57,500 nt of DNA from Mesostigma viride (GCA_009746045.1 RPFO01001940.1:1-57500), one strand, 5' to 3'; shown: positions 12,119 to 23,646, counted from the stretch's first letter. Program-made: numbers and translations. The notes: a model not told the origin generated them from the sequence alone.

Positions 12119-13694
12119 TTAGTGACCAAGGGACCATGCATGCAGTAACACTGAAAATTGCCAACTAGAAATAGGTGGCACTGTGACCATCACGGAGCAG
12201 ATTTTCAAACTGCACAAGTTATGCATAAACATGAAAGCTAATAAGACATGACCATGAAACAATAACCCATGCAGGCTAACAACATGAAACCAAATAACAC
12301 ATGCACAGGTGGGTCCATGAAACAATAACACACACTTCAAACCATGCCGGCCCATGGTGATACACGGCGCGCATGAGCGCGGGCAGGAAAGGCCAAATGC
12401 CATGCCACGTAGGCAACAAATGCTAGCATTCTTAGTCAGCCTCCGTAGGACTATATCCCAGGCGGACATGCTCCGCCCTGAGATGGCGGCGCCGCGCCAC
12501 CCCCTTGAGCTTCCGGGTGGTGGCTGCTGCCCCCTCGTGGTAGTGGCGCCCTTGAAATTCTTGGCGCATTCGCCACGCTGGAAGAGGCGCTGCCATACCC
12601 GCTGCTTCGTCACGTTGAAGTCCAGCCCCTCCACCTGCCCGGAGTGGAAGAGGCCGAAGCAGTTCCGCTCGCTGTTGCTGCAGAACGCCATGTCACAGTG
12701 CTCGCACATGACCGAGGTCTTGTGCTTCCTGCCTTGCGCGCAGCACAGTTGGCACAGCACCTGCTCTACCCAGAAATTTGCCCATCTCATGCATTGTTAA
12801 GGGGTGCCACTCACGCTCACCTGGCTTGCCCGCCCCCTTGAGCTCAGCATAGTCGTTGGTCTCCTTGACAATCTTGGCCACGACATCACGTTGGGACCAG
12901 AAAAGGGAGAACAGCCCGAGGGGCCCAAACTTGAGCTGGGCAGGGGAAAGGTTTTGATAGCAGGCGGTACCCGTCATCGGCGACAGCACCGGAGTATCGG
13001 GAAAAGGAAACACACCTGGCTTGCCGAAACCAGATTTCCAGACAGTCTCGGCTGGCTCCTCAGTGGCAGGCGTGTCGTTAGGAAAAAACGAATCATCGAG
13101 CTCAGCCTCACCGCTCGGCACCGGACCCTCCGCACCCTTCTGGTAAACAAAGTCGTCATCGGAAGCGTCCGAGACAACGCTCTCGCTGGCCGCCGCCTTG
13201 GTCTGACGGCGCCTTTTCGGGGCGTGGCTGATGGCTGGGTTCTTCTTCGGGTTGCCGACAGCGCGCTTCCCCGGCTCGCGTCGCTTGACCGGTGTGGGCA
13301 GCTCGATATCCTCGGATTTGTCGTCGTCGTCCTCGCCGGCGTCAGAATCGCTATCCTGGCCCTGCTCGCTATCATCGTCACTGCTACCTGCCGTTGGGAC
13401 CTTCCTTGCTGCGCATTCTTTCACTAGAGCTTCGTACTCATCTGAGCTGCACGAATATATGAAAATCTGCTCACGGGTGAATGGGTACGTGAGCTTGTCG
13501 TCCGGGAAATAGCACCGTGCACCATCTCCGGACCTGTTCACTGTCACTACCTTGCCCGGCAAACGTACCTCGCTGTGTTTTTCCCCATACTGCTCTATCG
13601 CCCAGTCTAGTCCGAATTTTTCCACTGGCACTGCCACGAAAATGCCCTTCTTTACCTTGAAAGTCCGTATATCTGCCTGCATTTCGTCCGCCAT
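12119..13694 (-). pseudogene. piggyBac transposase remnant lacking the DDE core
   Basis: Reads from ATG at 13694. The N-terminal 300 or so residues have an acidic, serine-rich segment and a basic PKRRRQTK motif. They end in the start of the DDE_Tnp_1_7 domain (LFWSQRDVVAKIVKETNDYA ... WHPLTMHEMGKFLG). Directly after this (about 12783) the frame changes, and the next recognisable protein is the C-terminal cysteine-rich zinc domain (LCQLCCAQGRKHK, then MCEHCDMAFC, NCFGLFHS). In intact piggyBac transposases some 300-400 residues carrying the catalytic aspartates separate these parts. The element therefore cannot code for an active transposase. It is a deletion derivative that kept both ends. Confidence 0.7.
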
Positions 13695-14137
13695 CTCTAC
13701 GTCCGCGCTCCCCCCTTTTTTCGCATCCTTCGTTTTCGTACGTTTTTGTCAATTTTTTTTACCGCCCAAACCTGCATGCACCAGGGTACCCTGTTGACTT
13801 TGACCAGGGTTTCCACCCTGATACGGTGGTCAAATACGGTCAGACAAGTGTCCTACGGATAGAGTGAATCTAGATCTTTTCGGTGGTCTAGTTGGTTCCC
13901 GCCAAAACCTTCCCGCCAAATCCCTACAGGGCGCACCAACTCATGCCGAATGTGAGGCATGAGAAAAACTCGCAGTCGAAAATCGGCACGAGGACGGTTT
14001 AGGGGTATTAAATTAAATTAAATTATAACATGCCTCCGTGGGGAGGTCATGTAGCACATATTCAGTTCATGATGGATGGGGTGGAGGAAGCCGCGTGATC
14101 GAACTATCCTAACTCTATCTAGAAAATCCTAACTGCA

Positions 14138-17100
14138 CTACTCATCAAAACGCCTCCTCCGCTTGGGGGGAGGTGGCTTGCCCACAGGGTCGGGCGTGTG
14201 TGCCTTGACAATCTTCTTCCACCGCGTCTTGTCCTGCATGGCAGTCCAAAGACGAGAGAGAGAGTGGATGCGGTGCTCAAACTGGGCTGGGACCACGAGG
14301 TCGTCCAGCAGCATCTGAACGTAGTTGGTGACAGGTTTCCCTACCCTTTTGGGAATGTCCTTGGGGCCAGGCCAGGTCAGAATGTGCCGCCCTGGCTGTC
14401 CAAGCCGCTGGGGGCCGGCCAGACCAAGGGTGGTGTCGACCTGGCTGGTGCGTGCAAGGTGTCCTACAAATGCTATCCTACGCTGTCTAATCTCGTCCGA
14501 AACACGAGGCATGCCATGATACAGAGACTCTGATGACGGACGCTCGGAAAAACCTACATTAAGGACCTGCCGGAGCATCCTGTAAACTGTGCCGTCGAGC
14601 CGAGCTGCCAGTTTGGGGGGGAGGGTCCACGCCTCGGCGCCATACGTGAGCACCGTGAGGACGAGGACCTTGAAGAGCATGCGCTTGCGGTGCCCGTTCA
14701 GGCCCTTCGAGCGCCAGTAGGGTGTGAGCGAACGGAGCTTGGCCCAGGCAAGGCCGATGCGGGTGTCCACATCGTCGGCGGTGTCAGGAAGCCAGCTCCC
14801 CAACAGCTTGAAGCGGTCGCGGAACGGGACCTCCGTCCCGTCGAGCAGGCGCGGCAGCGGGGGTTTACTGGTCATGCTCCTATCACCATCGCCTCAGTTT
14901 TGACACTAATCTCCAGCCCCACCGCCCGCGCCTCCAGGCCCAGGCAGTCCAGCCAGGTCTGAATGTGCTCGGGGCGCTCGATGAGGGTGGTATCATCCGC
15001 ATAAATCAGGTCGGCAAGGCGGTAACCAGGTCTAACCCCGCCGTGCTCTTTCACGTTAAGGATGTCCAAGCCTGGCTCGAACCCCTTAAGAGCAGTAAAG
15101 CGCGCACGTGCCCGGCGCATGACGTGATCCACGACAATAATGAACAGGTATGGGGACAGGACACAACCTTGCCACACCCCGTGGTGAAGGGGGAATGGTG
15201 GAGTGGTGCCCTCCGCAGTCCGCACTACTGCATGTGAACCCTCATACAGACGGCGAATGGCAGCAATAAACGCAGGTGGTACCCGATCCAGAGCTACAGT
15301 AGGATGGCCCAAAGAGCCTCCCAGAGAACCGTGTCATCAAAGGCCTTGATATAGTCAACAAAAATGAAGACCAGCGGCAAACTGTCAGGGGGAAGTCGAC
15401 GCACCTCCTCCATCAACCGGCGCGCGACAAACACAGCCATGACAGTGTTACGACCACGACGGAAACCCATCTGAGACTCACCCAGGTGTGGGTCCAGCGC
15501 GGCGCGGAGCCTGTGCAGCATCATGCGCATGAAGACCTTCAGCGCGGCGCTCTGGAGGCAGACACCCCGGTAGTTACCGGGGTCAGCAGCAGAGCCCTTC
15601 TTGTACAGCATGACGCGGATGGCCGTCTGCCACTCAGCAGGCGGAGGCTCGTCAGAGAGCAGGACACGGTTGCAGAACGCCAGCAGAAGGTCCCTAACCG
15701 CCAGATCAGGGGTCTTCAGCAGCTCAGCAGAAAGGTGGTCGGCACCGACCGCCGCATCGTACCGCAGGCGAGCAAGGGCGCCGTCCAATTCCTTCAAAGT
15801 GAAGGGGGGGACGACGTCGTCAGTGGCAAGGCAGCCCTCCTGCAAGGCGGGGACTTGGTAGTCCGCGGCCGAGGAGGGGGGCGCTGGCGGCGGCGGGGGT
15901 CCGGCGACCCCGAGGCGGGCGGCCGTCTCGGGGTGAAGCGGCGGGGGGGGGCGCGAGCCCCACCGGTCAAGGAAACATTGTGGGCCAACCAGCGGTCAAG
16001 GCTTACCGGCGCCGTGCCGTCCCCCGTGTGCTCCACCGGGGTGCGCTGCCGCCGTCCGCCGAGCCGGTCGAGGTGGTACCACATGTCCTTGCCCTGGTTG
16101 CGAGCCTGGCAGGCCTTGGCATCCGCGATGCACTGGGCCGCCTCCGCGTCCTGAGCGTGCTCGTAGGCCTCCACAAGGGCGGCCTGGAGCAGTGGTTTCT
16201 GCAGCGGGTCCCGGTTACGCTTGAGGCGGTGCCGGGCGGCCAAGACCTTGGGGTCCTGGCGGTAGATCGAGCGGGCCGGGGCGGCGGCGGGGCATGACCG
16301 GCAGGTGCCGGGCCGCCAGCAACGGGGCACGGGCCGCAAAGCCCGCAAAAATGGCTGCGTTGGGGGCACCATTGTCCAGCTCGTCGACGTCCGCCCGGGC
16401 GTCCAGGGCCGACAGGTACTTCCGTCGGCACCAGTTCCGCTCGTGCTCGGCGTCCGTCCAGTCCTCAGGATCTCCCTTGACCGGACGTAGAGCAGACCAG
16501 TCAGGGCGGACCACTGGGGCGCGGCGCGCGGGGACGTGGAACCGGAGCCGAAGGGTCGCGCGCACCAACCGGTGGTCAGAGCACACCGTCGGCGTGTCAA
16601 ACACTCGGGTGTCCAGGACCGAGGTGCACCTGGACTGCCGTACCACCACGTAGTCCAAACAGGCCTGACGGCCGTTAGGACCACGAAAAGTGACCAAGTC
16701 CTGTGAGGGACGTTGGAAGTGGCAGTTGACAGCAACCATCCCGCTATCCCGCAAAAAGGCAGAAAACAGGGGAGTGTTGTCGTTAGCAGTAGTGTCAGCA
16801 GGCGCAAAGCGGCTGCCAGCAGTGCCCACGGGGAGCGTGGCATTGGCGTCGAGCAGCATAACCAAAAAGTGGCGGGCCGGGGTGACCCTCTCAAGGTCAT
16901 GCAAGGATTCGAAGAACTCCTCACGGGCCGAATCAGTTAGACCACTGTGGGGTGCATAGCCCACCCCCACCGTGAGGTGGTGTTTAGACCGCCCCTCGAC
17001 AGAGGTGAAATGTGCTACCATAAGGCGTGGGGTTAGAAACTTAAGCGTGCTGAGGCTAGCAACTGCTAGCGGCGAACACAAAAGACCAACACCACCTTGG

Positions 17101-17365
17101 CCAGACGTACCGCTGCCAGCGAAGTAAAACCGCCAGCCACCCGCCAAGCGAGCAGTGCTCACCATGCCAAGTGGCACCGTGCGGCGGTGTTCCTGGACGC
17201 CCAATATAGATATACACGATGCTCAATGCAGAATGCGACTAGCTCCTCTACCCGATAGCTATGGTCGTCATCTAGCAGTGTGCGGGTGTTAAAAGTGGCA
17301 AGGGCCAAGGATGCCTGCTGGCCCACCAGGGGAGGACGACCACTACAATACGCTTCCGCGGACAC
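14138..17365 (-). pseudogene. LINE ORF2: APE endonuclease plus reverse transcriptase, frameshifted
   Basis: Would nick target DNA and copy the element RNA at the break. The N-terminal APE-type endonuclease (about 17310-16520) begins LALATFNTRTLL, continues GVQEHRR, LLDANATLP, DYVVV, and has the catalytic CSDH motif. A Lys/Arg-rich linker follows (RHRLKRNRDP, GKDMWYHLDRL). The reverse transcriptase (15845-14880) shows LKELDGAL, GFRRGRN, FVDYIKAFDDTV (motif A) and YADDT (motif C). The C-terminal part (14875-14138) has FKLLGSWL, TYGAEAWTL and a basic PPPPKRRRRFDE end. Frame changes occur near 17200, 16290, 15850, 15300 and 14875, so no uninterrupted protein is encoded. The RT and endonuclease type fit RTE/L1-like LINEs; the clade is not certain. 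Confidence 0.85.
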
Positions 17366-18195
17366 CTTTTTCAGCGGGGAAAGTGCCCCCGGGCTTCCGG
17401 GGCAAATTCAGCAAGCGCTGCGGAACTTAGATACTAAAATTTCGTTTTTGGTTCGTACCGTACAGCCAATCATTTTGCGCCCGGATCAAATTGTGATCTG
17501 GGCACTGAACACGAAAATTTCAGCGGAACGTACGAAACACCAACGCAACTAGAGAAAATTTTCAGTGACGAAACTGTAGTACCGTGTACCCAAGCAAAAT
17601 GTAGTAGGACTTCGCTAAATTCACGTTCGGAATTTTTCCCCGCAAGATTCCCCCGCAAGATTCCCCCGCACGATTCCCCCCGCTAGGTTCAGGCTCCAGT
17701 CGATGCTCGCCAAATGGCGCAAAAAAAGAAACATATGTTAAAATCAACGGTGCGAATCCTCGTTACCGCTCGGGTAACATTCTCACTCATTTCGCGTCTC
17801 CTACGGACCGTATTGTAGTGACGATGGATGATGGGGGTGGATGCGGCGGGGGGTGGAGGTGGGGGTGAAACGGAGGGGGGAAGGGAAGCGGTAGAAATAA
17901 TAGTGCTTTTCATCGCATTTATTTTGTCCTGCAAGCGTAGGATGCGAGCCTGCCGCTTGCTCTGGGTATTCGGGGTTGGGGTTGATTGCACAACGCCGAG
18001 GCGTAGGTAATCTAGCAAACGTTGGGTTTTACGAATCTGACATTTGACAGATGAGGTTGTGGCCCGAAATACCGGCACCACCATGGCTTTCACCCGACGG
18101 TTAGGTCGAGGCATGGTAGTGGAACGGGACTGTTTAGAGGCTGTCTCCGAAGCCTGTTAGCCGCGAGCCGACGAGGAAGGTTGTCTACCTACTGG
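17366..18195 (-). other. LINE spacer between ORF1 and ORF2
   Basis: No recognisable domain. A 141-residue frame at 17689-18114 (minus), basic and then proline-rich, may be coding debris or an extra N-terminal part of ORF2. I cannot decide. Confidence 0.4.
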
Positions 18196-19415
18196 TCACC
18201 ACTGAGGGGCAGCACGCTTCGCACCACGAGACTCACTATGAGACTCACTACGAGACTCTCCACCCGTGGTGTTAATCTCAACACCGTCAAAGGAGGCAAC
18301 CCAGCGACCATCCGTCTTCAAACGCATCTGCACACGCTTCCCTCCCTGTACGTACCCGTCCCGGATGGCCACGACCTTCGCGTGATTCCAGAGCTTGCTC
18401 CTCAGGAGCCGCCAGCTGTGCAGGGGTGTACTAGTCCTCGTCCATGCTGATGGGGCTGCCCTTGAGCAGGCGACGGGCGCCCATGACCCGTTTCTGGTCA
18501 TTCACGTGGGCCATGGTGACCAAAACCAGGCCAGCTGGGCCTGGCAGGCGAATGGCCCTCTCAATGGTCACGTGATCCTGCAGTTGCAGCAACCCCAAGA
18601 ACGCGGGTCCCCGCAAGGCCTCGGTAAGTGCGCGTGCGGTGTCATGCTTGCCCTTCTCAAAATCCTTGAGAATGATATTGCGTTGGCGGAGCTGAGCCAC
18701 ATTCTGTGACGCGACGTGCGGTGGCAGCCGACTTAGCCGCCTGGGCGACTATGGCATCCAGGTTCTTCCCCGCCGCATCCGCGAACGTGACCCGCTTGGT
18801 GGGGGGGGTGGCCATGGCCGCCTTTAATTCCAGCAATGTGGCTTGGGTGACAGCAGAGTTAGCAGCCAAAGACTTGAGCGCACCTTGCACAGACTTGAGC
18901 TCAGAGGTGAGCGCCTGCAGCTCAGTGGAGTCGGCTGCGCCGGCAGGGGTGTCGGCATCGGCCGAGGTGTCGGATGCGGCCGCGATGGTCGCCAGCGGTT
19001 TGCAGAGTTCAGGGCAGCATGTAAAGAGGCAGGAGATGCGTAGCTGATCGTCGCCCCAGTGCTTCCACTCCGCGGAGGGGTCATCCTCAACTGCGCCGGT
19101 CTCGGGGTGGCGGATGGGGGCGTCGGCGGCGTAGCGAGATTTGAGGATTTGCAGCACGTCGGTGACCGGCATGGTGAAAATTTCCGCAATGTCGGCCGGT
19201 TGCAGGCGATCGAGGCTTGTATATTTGGTTAAATCAGACGGTGAGGGCGGTGAAGTTTCAGGCGTGGGGGTAGCCTCGGCGGCCATGGAAGTGATTTCCG
19301 TGGTACGCGGCTTCTTGGGAGCGGCGGGAGCGGTGCCGACGAGGGGGCTGGCTGCGTCAAGAACGTCTTCCAGCGAGCGGGTTTCGCGGGCGGCAGGGGT
19401 CGTAGCGGTCTCCAT
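18196..19415 (-). pseudogene. LINE ORF1 (gag-like), frameshifted
   Basis: ATG at 19415. The N-terminal part is Ala/Thr/Pro-rich with a possible basic signal (KKPRT). It is followed by ITSMAAEATPTPET, a helical stretch (ELQALTSELKSVQGALKSLA) that could form a coiled coil, and KRVTFADAAGKNL. The frame then changes near 18700 to NIILKDFEKGK ... TIERAIRLPG ... LVLVTMAH, and again near 18440 to LRSKLWNHAK. The RAIRLPG-plus-beta-strand pattern resembles the RRM-like/C-terminal nucleic-acid binding part of LINE ORF1 proteins. This ORF1 is distinct from the ORF1 at 37868-39178, so at least two families are present. Confidence 0.65.
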
Positions 19416-19639
19416 AGCTACGGGGAAGATGTCGAATGCTGGGCGGGGGGCGCAGGCGTGCTATTCACGAAGAGAATGCCGCCATATCGAGTCGAAAATA
19501 GCGATATCTGCTGGGCAGGCCGAGGTCGAGAACGTACGAAATCGGGGACGATAGCTGCCGGAAATTATACCAGCATGTTCGTCGTCAAAAGACGAGTCGA
19601 ATGCAACAAACCCGACTAAATTTCATGGCCTGAGTCGAA

Positions 19640-19875
19640 AGTTATGAGCATTCTCGGCAGCCATAGCTCGGCATATTGGGCCATACATAGCCGGCATAGC
19701 ATGGCTAAATTCTTAATGCAACATCCATGGGGGTCGCATTATACTATAATCGGGGTATAGTAGACAAAGCATGGGTAAATGTTGAAGGCATCATCCATGG
19801 GGGCCATTATGGGCGCACATGCGCGGGGGCCACGTACATGCTAGGCTAAGCCTTACTAATCTACACTACTGGTAT
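19640..19875 (-). mobile_element. 3' UTR of ORF1-only element copy a (left of insertion)
   Basis: Matches 21350-21522 (minus-oriented 3' UTR of copy b), including repeated CATCCATGGGGG motifs and GGGCGCACATGCGCGGGGGC. It is separated from its ORF1 remnant by the insertion 19892-20698. No tail hairpin is present at its left end, so the copy is broken there. Confidence 0.65.
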
Positions 19876-20714
19876 ATATATATATTCCTAGCGCTCCGGC
19901 ACCAGCTATTTGCCCCGCAGCCTCTTGTTCCGGCCGGGCGGCCTTGTGGTAGCTGTGGGCAGCCGCTGGATCCCACGGGGACTCACTACCTTGCCTGCAT
20001 GGGGGGCCAACAGAATCAGAATTGGTATTTGTATTTGCACACTGTCCTCCTGACGGTGGTGCTCGCCATGATTCGGTCGGTTTTCCCCCACGCGAACATC
20101 CGGTCCGAGGATGCGGATGGCGCTGCCTTCTATTCCCCCAACCACCGGCCTGACATCGTGGTGCTGGACTTTGAGGGGGGTGGCCGGCATCTGCTTATTG
20201 ACGTTTCGGTGGCGCGGCCCTTGGCTCTTAGCCACGTGGCTGGGGCCTCCCTCACGGCAGGTTACACGGCGGACCGGGCGGAGCGGGCCAAGCTCCTGGC
20301 CTACGGCGACGTCGGGCACCATCGTGTGGTGCCCTTTGTCCTGGAGGAGTTTGGGGCCATGGGGCCCCTGACCTCCGCCTTCTTCAAGGAGTGTTGCCGG
20401 CTCCGGGAGGACCGGCTGGACCTGGAGGGCCAGCGGGCCCCATGGTCGGCGCGGACCTGGACGTCATATTGGCGTCAGCGCTTGTCGGTGGCGCTGACTC
20501 GGGCCATGGCGGACATCATGCTCCGCCGTACGCGGGCTGATTTTGCGGTGCAGCAGGGCTATTAGGTTCCTCCCGTTAGGCGTTTCCATTGGTCTTATCG
20601 TAGTATAGAGCTTTGACATGGCTCTGTATATAGGTTTATAGCTGGGCGTTTGCTTTGGTTTGAGTGATTTCACTCTGCTGTAAGTAATTATATTTTTAAT
20701 ATATATATTCCTAG
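19876..20714 (+). mobile_element. 5'-truncated LINE with restriction-like endonuclease, with 16-bp TSD
   Basis: The 16-mer ATATATATATTCCTAG occurs at 19876-19891 and 20699-20714, flanking an 807-bp insert (19892-20698). The paralogous copy at 21520-21545 shows the related uninterrupted junction, so the insert is a real insertion. The insert ends in an AT-rich 3' UTR with TGTAA near 20680. Confidence 0.8.
19892..20565 (+). pseudogene. C-terminal zinc knuckle and restriction-like endonuclease of an R2/Dualen-type LINE
   Basis: Only the C-terminal domain of a reverse-transcriptase polyprotein is left. It has a C-x2-C-x9-H-x4-C knuckle (CGSCGQPLDPTGTHYLAC), then a PD-(D/E)XK-like pattern (RPDIVVLDF ... 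LLIDVSV), then KLLAYGDVGHHRVVPFVLEE, with FGAMGPL shortly after. This order (CCHC, then PD...D) is the restriction-like endonuclease signature of R2, NeSL and green-algal Dualen/RandI elements. The domain makes the target nick in those LINEs. The open frame runs on to the stop at 20563-20565. Everything upstream, including the RT, is missing because of 5' truncation. Confidence 0.65.
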
Positions 20715-21040
20715 TCTGAGGTGGCAGGAGGGGGCTGCCAGGGCTTGTGGTCAACGTGGATGACCGCCCCCCTCCAGTATACCGGCTTCCCCCTTGCGCT
20801 CTGCCGAAGCTGAAGGTAGGTCGGCCATAGCTCGCGTCGCTGATGTTGCTGGGCCAGGGTCAAGTCGTCGTCCAGCGTGAAGCGAGTCTCGATCCGAGAG
20901 CTTCTTGCGGCATTTAAGGAACGCCAGCTTGTCCGCCATGTATACTTAAAGGTGAGGAGCACGGGTGCCGGGCCAGCCTTCCCCCGCGCGCGGGGGAGGC
21001 GGACAGCCGACATGTCCAGCTCACCAGTGAGTAACATGGA
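20715..21040 (-). pseudogene. ORF1 C-terminal fragment, element copy a
   Basis: On the minus strand it reads GELDMSAVRLPRARGKAGPA, LLTFK, then TRFTLDDDLTLAQQ, RRELWPTYLQLRQ and PVYWRGAVIHVDHKPWQ before a stop. This is nearly identical to the C-terminal third of the ORF1 at 37868-39178. A frame change near 20930 interrupts it. It retains the empty TTAA site (20917-20920) that is filled in copy b. Confidence 0.8.
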
Positions 21041-21741
21041 GGCAAAATGGCGTGCTTAAATGCCTCAAGAAGTTATGCCATGCTCACATAAATTTAATAA
21101 ATTAGAAACATAACTCTGTTGGGAGTACATGTAGCACATATTCCTGAGAAGGGCCGGCATATGGCTTTTAATACATTCTGGGCTACTTCCTGCAAGGGCC
21201 GGTGGGAATGTAAGCTACCCTTGCTCTAGGTGCACCAGGGCACCTGCACCCTCATGATCTTCACACTATGCGGCCCAGCTAAGGGGGAGTATGTCATGTG
21301 GGGGAAGATCATAATGGCTATACAAGACCTAGGGCATGGCTTCTCGACAGAGAGCATCTCTATGCATGGCATAGCATGGCTAAATTCTTATTGCGACATC
21401 CATGGGGGTCCCATTATAGGCAGGGCGTGGCTAAATTCTGAAGGCATCACCCATGGGGGCCATTATGGGCGCACATGCGCGGGGGCCACATGCTAGGCTA
21501 AGCGTGACTAATCTACACTACTGGTATATATTCCCTAGTCTGAGGTGGCAGGGGGGGGCTGCCAGGGCTTGTGGTCAACGTGGATGACCGCCCCCCTCCA
21601 GTAGACCGGCTTCCCCCTTGCGCTCTGCCGGAGCTGAAGGTAGGTCGGCCATAGCTCGCCTCGCCGCTGTTGCTGGGCCAGGGTCAAGTCGTCGTCCAGC
21701 GTGAAGCGAGTCTCGATCCGAGAGCTTCTTGCGGCATTTAA

Positions 21742-23642
21742 GGGGACATGACACATCGGAATTTTTTGGCGCCAAAAAATTCGCGCCGGTACCGTCGGTA
21801 CCCCCGGACCGTGAAATTGTGGTGCACAATGCGCACACCTCGTGCGGAGGTGGCCATGGCGACGTGCGTTCCGTAAAAATTTGCCTAATCGGCCAGGCGA
21901 CAAGCGAAAAATGTACGCCGGTGGTTTTAAACGATGTTCTAGTATGATGTTTCATAGCCAGATATGCACAATTTGAAAAGTCGGTGCCTTTCTTAATCCA
22001 GATTTGCACGGGGGTCTAATCCGAAAATCTGGCCGCACATATTAATTTAGAATGCGTGCCTGCGACGGTAGAATTTAAGATTTGTGGGTTATATTGATGC
22101 AGGAAGAAGCGTTTAGTAATGGAAACCGTGAAAACATCCTAAGCGGCTTCGATCTGCAGCCATTTCCCGTCATTTCTGAAATGATATCGTTCAGGCCTGC
22201 GCGATCCGCGGTCAAGCCATCCATGGATGGCTGGCTGTCTCGCGCGCCTGGGTAGGAAATAAAGCCGGCCGTTGTACGTTCATTTGCCGCATGTCACCGC
22301 CCTGTCTGTTTGCGCTCTAAATGTTCCTGGCATGAAGCTTTGGCGCCGATTCCGGGTGTTCTTGCTATTATTTTGTTCGCCACTTGTTGCAGTTGCGCTA
22401 TCTGATTTTCGCAGGTTTCAATGTTTTGCCTTATGCTGCGTATGCCATGCTTCTTAAAGCTAGCAAGAGTTGATCGGGCAGTTTTGCGGCTCTGCTTCAC
22501 TTTCTTTTATGGAGTTTTTCATATGGTAGACATTGTATATTGCGTAGTCAAGGACCCTAGCTGCCTGGCGGCATCAACGTTGCAAGGAGCTGGCGAGCTC
22601 ATAAACTCTTGTCTTGGCTCTTCAGCCTGCTGGAAAACAAGGTGTGAAGTTGTAGGGAAGGTGAGCATGTGTGATATAGTTATCTCCTTCCAATATGTTT
22701 TGCTTCCATTACACATGGCTGGGGCTTCCTAGATGATAAGGATCAGGTGCTTATTATGACAATATTAAAGGATGGCCCTTTTATCCTTTAGCATCATGAC
22801 TGGGTGTTAGCTATGAGGTGATTCCCGCAAGTGGTCATGCCTGCTTGCGTAATGATTTTGTCGGTGGATGTCTTCTTCAAGCATCTAGCATTTGCTTTAC
22901 GTGCTTCTGCCCAATTTGCAGGGGCCGGGCAAGCTTAGGAATGTGCTTATGGTGTCCCTCATCATGCCACAGTGTACCAAGCATGCAGGGTGGCAGCTAT
23001 AACATGATGTACTATGGGCAAACTAGGTCAGAATGACCTGTAATTTGGTGGCAAGCTTTATGATCAAATTTATTAATTAATTGCACCTGGTTTGCCCCAG
23101 TTAGTGGTTGGCTAGGGTGTAAAAGGGGTGTTGTTTGTGCTCATAACCCGGATTTTCTGTCATTTTTTTTTTTGCATGTTTACACCCATCAACATGAGTA
23201 AACGTGCTCAGAATGAGCTCAAACTTTGTGAGAGTGAAATTCCCACCCTAGGCCTAGTATAAATGTCATCACTGAAATTTTTGCATGTGTCTACTATTAG
23301 GACCAAAAAAATACGTGTTTTGGGCTAAACCCCATCAAATAGTCTAAACGTGCTTATTTTGTGGTCCTGAGTAGCCAGATTTATTTGCAAGGGTGGGGAT
23401 TTTAGGAAAATATGTGGTTTGGTCACTTTTGGTTTGCCCAGTCTCCTAGGAAAAATCGGCCAAAAATAGCGTCTTTTTCTATTTTTAGCTCATAACTGGG
23501 TCATGCTGGGGGGTAGTACCACCCCCAAGTGGCTGGAATTTTTTTTTTTTCACATATTTATGGTTCCCAAGCATAACTGGATTTTTATCCCATGCACAGG
23601 TCTGTTTTCCAGAAAAGTGCACTTTCAATGTGTCATGTCCCC
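21742..23642. mobile_element. 1901-bp TTAA-flanked non-autonomous DNA element
   Basis: Perfect 15-bp terminal inverted repeats (GGGGACATGACACAT at 21742-21756, its complement at 23628-23642), flanked by TTAA at 21738-21741 and 23643-23646. The sister copy at 20915-20925 carries a single TTAA at the same position of ORF1, which is the empty site. TTAA duplication and GGG ends are typical of piggyBac-type transposition. I see no transposase inside; the small frames have no domain. The ends differ from those of the piggyBac element at 11134-14007, so it belongs to another family. A 24-bp perfect palindrome (21759-21782, half-site GAATTTTTTGGC) lies just inside the left end. Confidence 0.85.
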
Positions 23643-23646
23643 TTAA

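Larger units (their letters stand above)
11134..14007 (-). mobile_element. piggyBac-like element, internally deleted
   Basis: Bounded by TTAA at 11130-11133 and 14008-14011. The ends are inverted: CCCCTCAACCGTC at the left and, read inward from the right, CCCCTAAACCGTC (12 of 13 identical), with CTCGTG shared a few bases further in. On the right, two bases (TA) separate the repeat from the TTAA. It contains a broken piggyBac transposase. The right-hand TTAA lies in the AT-rich tail of the adjoining LINE (14012 onward), so the transposon landed in a LINE tail. Confidence 0.7.
14012..19437 (-). mobile_element. Two-ORF LINE retrotransposon, nearly full length
   Basis: Minus-strand non-LTR element. 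Its parts, from 5' to 3', are ORF1 (19415-18196), a spacer (18195-17366), ORF2 with an APE endonuclease and reverse transcriptase (17365-14138), and a short 3' UTR ending in a CTCC/GGAG hairpin (near 14034) and a TTTAA-type tail (14012-14030). No LTRs are seen. Several frame breaks mean it is inactive, or that the sequence has indel errors. Fragments of the same ORF2 recur at 51.6-56.5 kb. Confidence 0.8.
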
